Shown piece by piece: positions 26,007-36,400 of a stretch of 64,000 nt of DNA. Location of the stretch: assembly GCF_004348675.1 (NCBI RefSeq), contig NZ_SMKN01000010.1:1-64000 (forward strand). The letters run 5' to 3'. The translations under genes and the position numbers were made by a program. Each line of letters starts with the position of its first letter. The first letter of the stretch is position 1. This DNA comes from Micromonospora sp. KC606. Its GTDB lineage: Bacteria > Actinomycetota > Actinomycetes > Mycobacteriales > Micromonosporaceae. The notes under the pieces were generated by a model. That model was not told the DNA's origin and did not search any database. It worked only from the letters and a program-made list of their open reading frames with translations.

Positions 26007-29000
26007 CGGAGTCTCCCGGTGAGGTGGCGGTGGAGGTCTCGGGCCAACTCGTGACTGGGGTCGGTCGCGAGGACGGTGTCGAGGTGGCTCCGGGCGGTGG
26101 CCGGATCGTTCGCGAGGATCGCGAGTTGCGCGCGAAGCAGCTCGACGGCGAGGTCGACCCGCCGTTGCGGGTCGTCGTCGAAGAGCAGCAGCGACGGCAG
26201 CGAGGTGGCGAAGTAGTCGATGACCGCCGGTGTCCGGGCGAGCCGCTCGGCGTGTTGCGTGAGGCCGGCCACCAACTCGTCGGCGTAGGCGGACTCGCCG
26301 AGCCGGCGGGCGGCCAGGATCGAGAAGTAGGTGTTCTCCGAGAAGCCGGCGGGGTTCATCTCGCTGAAGTCGCCCCGCGAGGCGGCGGCCTCCCGCCAGC
26401 ACCGCTCGGCTCTGTCGTGGTCCCCCGTCGCCTCCAGGGCGTTGCCCAAGGTCAGGAGCAGCCGGGCCGGACTGGCCAGCGGATGGCGGGCCTCACCCAG
26501 AGACGGCGGCGGCTGCAGCGCCAGGTCGGCGTGCGCGGCAGCTGCCACGGCGTCCCCCCGGTCCAGAGCCTCGTCCGCCAGGGCCAGCCGCGTGCGTTCC
26601 CACACCCGAAGCACCTGCCCCTCGCCGCCTTCCCACGGCTGGAACTGACGCTGTTCGAAGACCGCCAGGGCGTGCGCCGGCCGGCCGGCGGTGACCAACA
26701 GATGGGCGTACTCCACAGCCAGGTCGTCCCGCTCGAGCAGGGCCGACGGCGCGTCCTCGAGCCGACGGAGGCGGTCGTCCGCCGGCGCCCCGATGCGCCT
26801 GAGTAGTTGATCACTCTCGCTCAGCAGGCGGGCATCACCCGGCGCGAGCCGCAGTGCCCGCTCGTATGCCGCGGTCGCGGCCTCGGGATCGTGTCGGTGG
26901 TTGTGGCTGGCGATCCCGAGGTTGCGCCACACCACGGGATCGGACCCGTCGTGTGCGGCCGACCGCTTCCAGCAGTCGATGGCGTCGTCGACCCGGTTGT
27001 GGGCGTAGTACCAGTGGCCCAGAAGGGCGGCCGCGGTGGCATCGGCGGGGTCGGCTGCCAGCGCCGCCTCCAGGGCGGCGACGTCGTCGAGGCGGGTGGC
27101 GAAGTTCCAGGTCCGCTCACCGGCGCGGGCGCGGGCCCGGGCCGTTGCCGCAGCCACCGGGTCACCGAGGCGGTCGGCAACGACCGCGGCGTGGTAGTCG
27201 GCCAGCACCGCACAGGCCGTCTGACCGAGCGGGCGGCGCGCGTCGGCGGACCGCGCGTCGGTGAACAGGGCCGTGGCCGTCTCGAGTTCACCGATCCGGA
27301 CGTGTTCGAGTGCCACGTCGAGCAGTGTCTGGGCTTCCCGGTGCCCCTGGGCCGCGTCGAGCCGACCGGCCAGCTGCAGCGCCCAGATGTCCAGCGGATC
27401 CAGCGTGAGCGTCTCGGCGAGGACGTGCTCGGCCTCCGCGTCGCGGCCCAGCCGGCGCAGCAGTACCACGATGAGATCGCGGACCTGCAACTGCTCGGGT
27501 CCCGCGCGCAGGGCCGCGCTCGCCCGCTCCAGTGCCTGAGCGTCCCGACCGTGACGGGCGTCGAGCACCGCCAGCTGATGGTTCCCGGGGCCCGCCCAGG
27601 GGGCGAGCCAGGTCGCCTTGGCGAACGCCGCGTAGGCCTCGTCGTCGCGCCCGCGCCGGGCCAGGGTGAGCCCGAGCAGGTAGTGGGCCTCCCCGCTGTC
27701 CGGGTTCGGGTTCAACGCCGTCAGTCGGTCCAGCGCGGTTCGCAGGTGCTCCTCGGCCTCCGCGAAGCGAGCCTCGGCGTACCGGCGGGCCGCGAGAGCG
27801 GTGTGCGTCGCGGTGTGTCCCGGATCGCGGACCAGCGCCTGCGCCCAGTACGGCTCGGGGGAACGTGTCGCGTGCCGGTACTGCTCGAGGTGGCGGCCGG
27901 TGAGGTACAGCACTTCGACGGAGGCGATCTCGGTGGGCGGGGCCGGCTCCTGAGCCGGCTGCACCCTCACCCGGGCGGCCTCGTCGGTGCTCGCGGCCGC
28001 CGCGGGGCGCTGCCAGCGCAGGAGGCGCCGCCCGTCGCGGCGCAGCTCGACCGCGTGCGGTGCCGTCGCGACGACGACGGTCGGCCGCGCCTCCGGCCCG
28101 AGCTCGAACCGTTCGCTGTGCAGCCGGTCGCCACGGTGGTCCTGCACGAGGAGTTCGACCTTGCCCAGGTCGCGCGTCGCGTCGAGGCGCAGCGCCGTCT
28201 GTGCCGTCCCGCGCTCGATCCCCAGAGCCGCGTCGAGGCTCGCCGCGACCACCGGACCGGTGCCGGCCAGCGGATACCAGTACTGGGAGAAGGTCTTCGT
28301 CTCGCCGGGAGCGAGGTGGGAGAAGTCCGGCTGGTTGTCGGTGAACACGCCGGCCATCAGTTCGATGTAGGCGGCGTCGTCGTCGGCGAGATTGCGGTTC
28401 CAGGCGTGCCCGAAGGGTGCGTCGCCCCACGTCCACTGCTTCTTGCCCACCGCGTAGTGGTGGTCGGCGAAGTGGACGAAGCCGGCCCCGGCGCGATGGT
28501 CGTAGCCGCCGAAGAAGTCACCCCGCGAGTCCACGCACATGTACGACGTCGGCACCGGGATGTTGCGCGGCCAGTCCAGCCGGTCGCCCGGGACGCGACG
28601 CGGGCTGTCCGGCCGGCGGTCCAGGTCGCGCCGGTTCGGATAGTCGATCCCGTAGTAGGGGCTCGTCGCGGTCGGGAAGGTGCTGATCGCCCGCTTCGCG
28701 TGATCGGCGACCACGGTCACGTCGGCCGGGAAGAACGACTGATAGTCGGCATGGACCTGGGCCGCCGCGTTCGCCCACCAGAGGAAGGTCTGCGTCTGCT
28801 CGCTACGGTTGAACAGGCGGACCTTGAGCTCGATCACCGTCGAATCGGGCGCCAGCCGTACGCCGTGCATGCCCTTCATTCGGGCGAACGGGTCGTGATC
28901 GGAGCACCAGACCGTGCCGGCGGCCTCGTCCACCTGCCACGTAGTGGGCAGGAAGGTCGCCGGACGGTGATGCTGCGGCCAGTTGAACTCCACCCCGCCG

Positions 29001-29374
29001 GCCAACCACGGCCCGGTGAGTCCGACCAGCGCGGGTTTGATCACCGGATTGGCGTAGAACAGCGAGTAGCCGGTGCGCTTGTCGACCGCGAGTTGGATCC
29101 GCCCGCCGAGTTCGGGCAGGACCAGTAGCCGCAGGTATGCGTTCTCCAGATGCAGCCCCAGCCAACGGTGATCGGAGCGGGACTCCTGGATTCGGTCGTG
29201 AAACGGCAGCGGGAACACGCGCCCTGACGATCCCTGATAGACCCGGCGGTCGAGGTAGGCGGGGTACCGGCTCGGCGTCTCGGGCAAATAGGTCGGGATG
29301 GTGACCGGTGCAGCCCACACGGCCACTGGCGCGTCCGTCAGGCGATCCGGACGAGGCGGGAGGTCGAAAGGCAT
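26003..29374 (-). CDS. DUF5107 and tetratricopeptide-repeat protein
   Basis: A 1123-residue cytoplasmic protein. The N-terminal ~400 residues match DUF5107, with LGLHLENAYLRLLVLPELGG, VEFNWPQHHRPATFLPTTW, FLWWANAAAQVHADYQSFFP and WGDAPFGHAWNRNL, a galactose-mutarotase/beta-sandwich-like sugar-binding fold. The remainder (about 520-1110) is a long array of TPR helices such as SGEAHYLLGLTLARRGRDDEAYAAFAKATWL. DUF5107-TPR proteins occur beside glycoside hydrolases; this one shares a message with the cellulase-like gene. A TAGGTT hexamer lies six bases before ATG, suggesting a leaderless transcript. Catalytic role unproven. Confidence 0.85.
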   Translation of the reverse strand: MPFDLPPRPDRLTDAPVAVWAAPVTIPTYLPETPSRYPAYLDRRVYQGSSGRVFPLPFHDRIQESRSDHRWLGLHLENAYLRLLVLPELGGRIQLAVDKRTGYSLFYANPVIKPALVGLTGPWLAGGVEFNWPQHHRPATFLPTTWQVDEAAGTVWCSDHDPFARMKGMHGVRLAPDSTVIELKVRLFNRSEQTQTFLWWANAAAQVHADYQSFFPADVTVVADHAKRAISTFPTATSPYYGIDYPNRRDLDRRPDSPRRVPGDRLDWPRNIPVPTSYMCVDSRGDFFGGYDHRAGAGFVHFADHHYAVGKKQWTWGDAPFGHAWNRNLADDDAAYIELMAGVFTDNQPDFSHLAPGETKTFSQYWYPLAGTGPVVAASLDAALGIERGTAQTALRLDATRDLGKVELLVQDHRGDRLHSERFELGPEARPTVVVATAPHAVELRRDGRRLLRWQRPAAAASTDEAARVRVQPAQEPAPPTEIASVEVLYLTGRHLEQYRHATRSPEPYWAQALVRDPGHTATHTALAARRYAEARFAEAEEHLRTALDRLTALNPNPDSGEAHYLLGLTLARRGRDDEAYAAFAKATWLAPWAGPGNHQLAVLDARHGRDAQALERASAALRAGPEQLQVRDLIVVLLRRLGRDAEAEHVLAETLTLDPLDIWALQLAGRLDAAQGHREAQTLLDVALEHVRIGELETATALFTDARSADARRPLGQTACAVLADYHAAVVADRLGDPVAAATARARARAGERTWNFATRLDDVAALEAALAADPADATAAALLGHWYYAHNRVDDAIDCWKRSAAHDGSDPVVWRNLGIASHNHRHDPEAATAAYERALRLAPGDARLLSESDQLLRRIGAPADDRLRRLEDAPSALLERDDLAVEYAHLLVTAGRPAHALAVFEQRQFQPWEGGEGQVLRVWERTRLALADEALDRGDAVAAAAHADLALQPPPSLGEARHPLASPARLLLTLGNALEATGDHDRAERCWREAAASRGDFSEMNPAGFSENTYFSILAARRLGESAYADELVAGLTQHAERLARTPAVIDYFATSLPSLLLFDDDPQRRVDLAVELLRAQLAILANDPATARSHLDTVLATDPSHELARDLHRHLTGRLR

Positions 29375-29463
29375 GAACGAAACCTAGGCCGCGATCGAGA
29401 CCTTCGGAATGTACGGATCGACGGTCAACCTGGACGATCCTCTGATCCGGCTACCATCGATAG
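29375..29463. promoter_or_regulatory. Divergent promoter region with two apparently leaderless start sites
   Basis: The 89-base gap carries TAGGTT on the minus strand ending about six bases before the DUF5107 ATG, and TACCAT (29452-29457) on the plus strand ending six bases before the AraC ATG. Neither gene has a purine-rich ribosome site. This spacing places transcription start at the initiation codon in both directions. Confidence 0.5.
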
Positions 29464-30411
29464 ATGTACCTTCGCGACGGCTTTCCCGATCAGCGACTGC
29501 ACGTCCTGCCCCGGCTTCTGGCGAAGCAGGCGCTGCAGCGCAAGCCGACCTCGCGGATGCTCGTGACCGACGCTGGATATTTCCCGCATGCGGCCAGACA
29601 CGGTCGATCGCGCCGCGCAGGGGCGGCCGAGGCCATCGTGATCATGTGTGCCGACGGCGGCGGTTGGTGTGAGCTCGCCGGGGCCCGGCATGACGTAGGC
29701 CCGAACGAGGTCCTCATCATTCCCGCCGGCGTGCGCCACCAGTACTACGCCGCCGAGGCGGAGCCCTGGTCCATCTGGTGGCTGCACGTCACCGGCGACG
29801 ACGTACCCGACCTGCTCAGCGCCATCGGCCTCACCGTGGCCGCGCCGACCGCGCCGATGATCGACCCGCTTCGTGCCTTCGCGCTGGCCGAGAGCATCTG
29901 CGACGACCTAGCGCGCGACGAGACGGCGGCGAGCCTCACCGCGGCCGCCGGCACGGCCTGGAATCTGCTCGCCCAGCTGGCCGCCGAACGCGACGGCCGG
30001 GGGGTCACCCGCGAACCGATCGCCCGCGTCCAGGACTACCTGCGCGCGCATCTCTCGGCGTCGCTCAACATCCGTGCGCTGGCCGACCTGGCGGGGTACA
30101 GCACCTCCCACTTCTCCGCGAGATTCCGCTCCCTGACCGGATTCTCGGTGACCGAGTACATGAAGCGGCTACGCATGGCGCGGGCCCGTCAGCTACTGGT
30201 CACCAGTGCCCTCAGCATTGCCGAGATCGCCGCCGCCGTCGGCTATCACGACCCCTTCTACTTCTCGCGTCACTTCACCGCGGTCAACGGCATGAGCCCG
30301 CGCGAATACCGGGCCCGAGACAACGAGGAGAATCCCGCCTCGTCCGCGACGGCGCGGACACGTGCGGCGCTGACCGGTACCGCCGCCGTCACGGCGAACC
30401 CGGACACGTGA
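29464..30411 (+). CDS. AraC-family transcriptional regulator
   Basis: A 315-residue regulator with an N-terminal cupin sugar-sensing domain (AIVIMCADGGGWCELAGARHDV, PNEVLIIPAGVRHQYYA) and a C-terminal double helix-turn-helix domain (about 185-285): YLRAHLSASLNIRALADLAG, YSTSHFSARFRSLTGFSVTEY, IAEIAAAVGYHDPFYFSRHF and MSPREYRA. It is divergent from the DUF5107/cellulase-like pair and most likely activates it in response to a glycan product. The likely transcript is leaderless. Confidence 0.93.
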   Translation: MYLRDGFPDQRLHVLPRLLAKQALQRKPTSRMLVTDAGYFPHAARHGRSRRAGAAEAIVIMCADGGGWCELAGARHDVGPNEVLIIPAGVRHQYYAAEAEPWSIWWLHVTGDDVPDLLSAIGLTVAAPTAPMIDPLRAFALAESICDDLARDETAASLTAAAGTAWNLLAQLAAERDGRGVTREPIARVQDYLRAHLSASLNIRALADLAGYSTSHFSARFRSLTGFSVTEYMKRLRMARARQLLVTSALSIAEIAAAVGYHDPFYFSRHFTAVNGMSPREYRARDNEENPASSATARTRAALTGTAAVTANPDT

Positions 30412-30471
30412 GCCGGCGGGCATCCGCCCGCCGGCTGCGCGGGCCGGGCCGGTTCGAACGGCCCGGCCCGC
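30412..30471. terminator. Two adjacent hairpins between convergent genes
   Basis: GCCGGCGGGC-ATCC-GCCCGCCGGC (30412-30435) is followed by a 12-base stem GCGGGCCGGGCC / GGCCCGGCCCGC (30439-30471) with an inner GTTCGAAC dyad. They sit between the convergent AraC and RHS genes and probably act in both directions. Confidence 0.8.
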
Positions 30472-30486
30472 GGTGTCATCCGACCG

Positions 30487-33400
30487 TCACCACCGGCCGC
30501 GTGACCACTTGGTGTACATGAAGCCGAAGCAGCCGGCATAGCCCCACGAGCGCCACTTGCCCCGGAACGCCTTGCGGTTCTTGATGGAGTCCACGACGAT
30601 CCCGCCGAACGCGCCGTAGGCGCAGGCCTTGCCGTAGCGCTTACCGCGCTTCTTCCACTTGTTGGTGAACTTGTAGAACTTCTTCGCGCCGTGGTTGAGC
30701 CAGCAGGTGCCGCACCATCGGGTCTTGCCCTTGCCGCCGCTACGGTTCCAGCACCACTTCCACACGCAGATGCGCTTGCCGTCCAGATCCAGCTTGTTGG
30801 CCGGGTCCGCGCAGGTGTACTCGTAGCGGCCGCAGCTGCCCCCGTAGACGGGGTCGACCTGCAGGAACCGGCCGGTGGCGGTGTTGTAGAGCCGGACTCC
30901 CATCAGCACCAGCCCGGACGGGGCGTCCGCGGCGCGGAGCTTGCCGCCGAGCCAGCCGTACCGGCGCTCGCCGACCTCGTCGGCCGGGATGCCGTACTCG
31001 GATGCCTCACCGACCGTGGTCAGGCCGGCGTCGTCGCCGTGGATGGTGGCGACGACGTCGCCGTGCAGGTTGGTCAGCTGCCAGCCGACGGTGCCGGCGG
31101 CGCTGTCCCAGATCCCGGCCAGCTCCGCCAGCCCGGCCACCGGCCGGGTGTGGTCGGTGGCGTTCTCCTGCGTCCAGGCCGGCGCGTCCTCGTCACCGTC
31201 GTAGTGGTGCACGGCGGTGACCGTCGCGGCGCCCGCCGCGTCGGTCCACGAACGGATCCGTTCGCCGTCGACGTCGAGCCGGTAGTCAGTGCTCCGCCCG
31301 CCCTGGGTGATCGTGTCCACCAGGTCGGTGACGTGGTAGCCAACGGTGACCTCCCCGCCGTCCGGGTTCGCGGTGTCGACCGCGGGCACGCTGGTCGTAC
31401 GGCCCAGCGTGTCGTAGGCGTACCCGGCCGTGGTGGCCCGGTCGGCGGTGTCGTAGCTCCACGTCCGGGTCGCCGCCGGGCTCGTGGCCTGACAGCCTCC
31501 GTCCCCGGCCGGGCCGTACTCGGTGCCCGACCGGCGGTTGCTGGCCGCGTCGAAGGCGTACGTCCGGGTAGTGCAGCCGTCTCCCTCGGTGACCTGGACC
31601 TGGGTGAGCCGGCCGACCTGATCGTAGCGGTACGCCCGGCGCGACAGCGTGCTCACGATCTCCCGGGCCTGGCCGTGCGCGGAGCGGTCCACCGACTCGC
31701 GGAACAGGGTGCAGTCGGTGGCCGCGCAACCCGGTCGGGTGTACGTCACCGCGACCGGCTCACCGCTCGGGTCGACCTGCCGGCTCACCACGACTCCGAT
31801 GGGCCAGCTCTCCGAGACCAGGGTGCCGTCCGGGTCGTAGCGGCCGGTGAACAGGCCAGCCTGGCTGTCGTGCACGGAGGTGAGCAGGCCACGCCGTTCG
31901 GCGCCCCCGTCGTAGGTGTGCACCCTCGTGCCCCGCCCGTCGGTGCTGGTCGCCACCCGGCTGCGCAGGTCGTACGTGGTGGTCGAGACGTTGCCGTCGG
32001 CGTCGGTGTACGACGTCAGCCGGCCCAACGTGTCGTAGCCACGCACGATCTCGGCGATGACGGCGCCGCCGCTGACCGACTGGGTCCGCACCAGCAGCCC
32101 GGTGACCGGGTCGTACACCTTGCGTTCGGTCGGCACGGCAGTGCCGGAGCCGGCCGGACCGGCCACCGTCGTCTCGTACTCGCGGCCCGCCCCGTCGTAC
32201 CTGGTGGTGGTGGTCCGCAGTACCCCGGCGCCGGTGCGTTCGGTGACCACTCGGGGCTGGTGGAACATGTCGTAGGTGGTCACCGTCGAGGGCAGTTCCG
32301 GTCCGTCGGCCGGCTGCCCGCCCGGCTGCACCCGGCAGGGCAGGTTCGCCCACTCCGGCCGCAGGTCGCACTCGGGGTGCCCAGAGCCGGCGGTGGCCCG
32401 GTAGACAACCGTCCGGCGGGTGGCCGGGGTGCCTGTCGAGGTGCCACCGGCCGCCGTGGTGGTCGAGGTCTCCACCGCGGTGCCCGGGTCGTAGCTGCTG
32501 CGCACGGTGTGGGCCAGTCCGCCCGGGTCCGCGGTGGTCGCCGTCGGCTGGCGCAACGACCAGTCGTAGGCGGTGCTGGTGGTGCGCTTGTCGGTGTCCA
32601 CCTCGACACCGGTCGGCCCCCAGTGCCGGACCAGGTCCTCCCGGGTGGTGAGCAGGTGGTACGGGCCGCCGGTCGACGGCGCGCCCTGGTCGTAGGTGTT
32701 GCGGGTGAGGGTGCGACCGAGGACGGTCGCGCCGCTGGGCAGCACCACCTCACGACGCGGGGCGAGGGTGGACAGCAGCCGCTGCCCGTCGTCGGACCAG
32801 ACCTGCTCGGTGGAGTGGTCCAGGGCGAGGCTGCTCTCCCGCTCCGGGGTGTCGCCGGGCGCGTCGTCCAACGCCCGAGCCCGGTTGGCGGCGGTCAGGG
32901 AACGGACCACGTTGCCGTGCGCGTCCCGCCAGGTGGCGGTGACGTGCCCGCCGGGGGTGGCGGTGTTCACCTCGCGGGCGTTGGCGTCCAGGTAGGTCAC
33001 CGACGCGCGTTCCCAGCTCGACGGCAGGGAGCCGGTCGCCGGGTTGCCCGTGGGCACCTGGTCGGCAGGGAAGACCGCAGTGGCGTCGGTCGGCACCTCG
33101 GACTGCCCCCAGCGGGCGGTTTGGGCCGGTGACAGGTCGTATGGGGCGCCGCCGCCGGAGACCGGCACCCGGTAGACAACCGTGTCGGTGGCGGTGCCGG
33201 CGGCGAGCGCGGAGCGGCTCACCTGGTGCAGCCGGCCGGCGCCCGGGTCGCCGGGGACGGTGGTGTAGCGGAACCGCCACGACTCCTGACCGGGCGGGGT
33301 GACCGTGGACAGCACCCCGTCGGCCTGGTAGGCGTAGGTCTCCCACTGGTGCCGGACGACGCCGCCGTCGGCCCGGTCCCGCCGGGGGTCCCACTGAGCC

Positions 33401-36400
33401 CGCAGCCGGCCGGCGTCGTCGTAGGCGTAGCGGGCCAGCACCACGGTCCGCATGGCGGGGGTGGCCTGATCCGGGTCCCACGCGGTAAACGCGATTTCCT
33501 TGACCCGGCCGAGGTAGTCGCCCCAGGTGTCCTCCGTACCGCCGGTGGCGGTGGTGGCGGTGGCGTACCGGAAGGTCAACGCCCGGCAGCCGCGGGTCAG
33601 CGTCGCGCAGTTGACCCCGTCGGGCACCGGCGCGAGCATCCGGGTCGGGCGCAGCACCTCCTGGCCGGCGACGGTCACCCGTTCCCAGCTCCAGGTGGTG
33701 GTCTGCTCGCTGCCCGGGGTGCGGGTGACAGTGGGCACGTACCGGCCGGCGGCGGAGCCGGCGACCCGGGTGAACGTCACGGCGGTGCCGTCGGTGTCGG
33801 TGAGGGTGTACGTGTCGCCGGCGGCGGTGTAAGTCAGCTTCAGCGGTTCCATCCCGACCTCGGGGTCGAAGACGGTGGCGGTGCGCCGGGAGAAGCCCAC
33901 GGTGTCCCCGTCGGTGGTGCCGACCTGCACCAGCGAGCCGTACACGGTCAGTCCGGTCCAGGCCGCGTCGGCCTCCTCGACGGCGGCGCCGGACACCCAG
34001 CCGGGGCCGAACATCGCCGTGGCGTCCGTCTGGGTGGAGCGCCGGCTGTGGTAGGTGCGGCCGACGGTCAGGTCGCTGCCGTAGGCGTCCACCGACACGT
34101 CGGTGTCGGTGACGGCAAGGTCACCGGTGATCAGGTTCACGGTGCCAGGCCCGATCTCCTCGGTGGCGGCGGTGGCCCGGTCCCGGTCGAAGGTGATCCG
34201 GACCGCGCCGGACGCGGCGGCGGTGCCGCCGACGAAGCTGCCGCGCAATTGCAGGGGACCGTCCCGGGGGACCGCCTGCGCGTCCACGCCGGCCAGGGTG
34301 GCGGCCACGTCCCAGTTCAGCTTGGGGAACTCGCCGCCGCCGCTGGTCGGCAGCGGCCAGGTCACCTTCGCGCCGCCGGCCGCGACCGTGACGTGCGCGG
34401 CGGGGATGTCGACCCACGCGTCGGTGTCGGCGCGCCGCCACTGGTACGTCACACCGGTGGCCGTGGACCGGCCGACCCCGGTGATCGGGGTCTTCGCCGC
34501 GGTGATGTCACCGGTCCGCGGGCCGGTCAACGCGCCGCCGCCCACCGAGAAGGCATAGGCCCGCAGTGGCGACCGGTTGCCGGCCCGGTCCCGGGTGCGC
34601 ACGTAGAGGGTGTGCGGGCCGTCGGCGGCGGGGGTCAGCGACAGGGTCACGTTCGCGCCCGGCGCCGCGGCGTTGACGACCTGGTTCGGCGGGTTGGTGT
34701 CCAGCCCGTACTCGTAGGCGGCGACGTCGGCCACCCCGCCCGCGCCGAGGGTGAAGCTGCCGGTGGTGCCGGCGGCCCCGGCCCACTGCCCGGCGGGGTA
34801 GGCGGTCGAGGAGACGGTGGGCGACGCCGACGGGGCGACCGTGTCGACGGTGAGCTCGCACCATGGCGACCAGGCGTCGGCCTCGGCGCCGTCCCTGCCG
34901 CGCACCCGCCACGCGTAACTGCCGCCCTCGACGAACGCCCCGGCGGGGACGGTGGTCGACAGCCAGGAGCCGGAGGCGCCCGGCCCTTCGGTCGCCGACC
35001 CGATAAGCGCGCCGCCGACCGCGTGCCACTCGAAGGTGGCGTGCACGGAGGACCCGTCGGCGTCGGTGACCTGTGCCCGCAGCTGCGGGGTCAGGCTGGC
35101 GATGTACGGCCGGTCGGCGCCGGTGGCGCAGACGGTGGACGGCGCGGTGGCCTGGGTGGTGACCGCGGACTTCGACTCGTAGGTCAGCGTGACCTTGGGC
35201 GGGTTCGCCCCCTCGGCGGAGTGGAACCGTTTCCAGCCGTAGCTGTCGGTCTCGCTGGTGGCGCGTAGGCCGATGTTCGAGGTCTGCCAGCGCTCCTCGG
35301 CGGTCTTCTGGAAGGCGAGGGTCACCGGCACACTGACCCGGCCGCCACCGCAGGAGGTGCTGAACCCCTTGGTCTCGGTGGAGGTGCCCGCCTTCGCCAG
35401 CCAGGCCGGTTGAGCGGTCCACCGGGCGGTGTTGTTGACCGGGTTGACCTGCCAGGCCTCCCACGACCGGGCGGAGCAGGAGTAGGAGTGGTGGTTCCAC
35501 AGACTGAGGGTCGCCGCCGTCACCCGCTTGTCCCACAGCCAGGACAGGTTGTGGAAGCTCAGGAACGACCTGGCCTTGGTGGAGCCACCGTCGTGGGTGC
35601 CCAGCTTCAGCTCCGTCGCCGTCGACTGGTCGGTGGGATAGGTGTTCTGCACGAACGCGTCGAAGTTCGGGCCGAGGCTCTGCGACGGGTCGATGACCAC
35701 CGGGTAGGTGGTGGCCCGGTCGGTGAGGAACCTGGCGTCGGGGGTCAGCACCAGCGTGGACTTCGCGCCGGTGCCCTCGTGCCGTACGCCCACCCCCGCC
35801 CGGTGCGTGCGCTCCCCGGAGGCCCGATCGACCCGGGAATCCCACATCAGCGCTGGCAGGTGGCGGGCCCGCGTCGCGGCCGCGGTCGCTGTCCCGGGGG
35901 TGCGCCAGGGCAGGCGGATCTGCCGGACCTGGGCGGCAGCCTGCCGATTCTTGACCACGAGCGTCTGCTCATAACCGGTGCGGGTCGCCGTCACCACCAG
36001 GTCGACCCCGGGGCGGACCTCCGGGTAGGTGGCCGTGGCGCCGTCGAGGATCGGCTCGGGCAGCCGGCCGGACCAGCCGAGGGTCGACTGCTGCCCGCCG
36101 GTGCCGAGCTGGATCAACTCGTGCTCGCCGGCGCCAACCGGCCCGGACAGCTTCAGCCGGTACGGGTGCGCCGCCGGTGTCACCGAACCGTCCGGGTTGC
36201 GCCGCAGGGTGGTGTCCACGTCGACCCAGCCGCCGTCGTCGCCACGCACGCGCACCGGCCCGGCGCTGATCTCCGCCTCGACGGCGCCGCTGGGCAGCGC
36301 CCAGAACTGGGTGGTCCCGGTGGTCCGACCGCTGATCAGGACCCGCTTGCCGCTCAGCCGCGCGGTGGCCAGCGCCGCCGGCTCGTCCGGCCGTTGCAGC

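Noticed and set aside
26807-29128. A 773-codon plus-strand open frame opposite the DUF5107-TPR gene
   Set aside because: Composition (Val/Gly/Arg-rich, no domain pattern) and full overlap with a recognised protein show it is a shadow frame.
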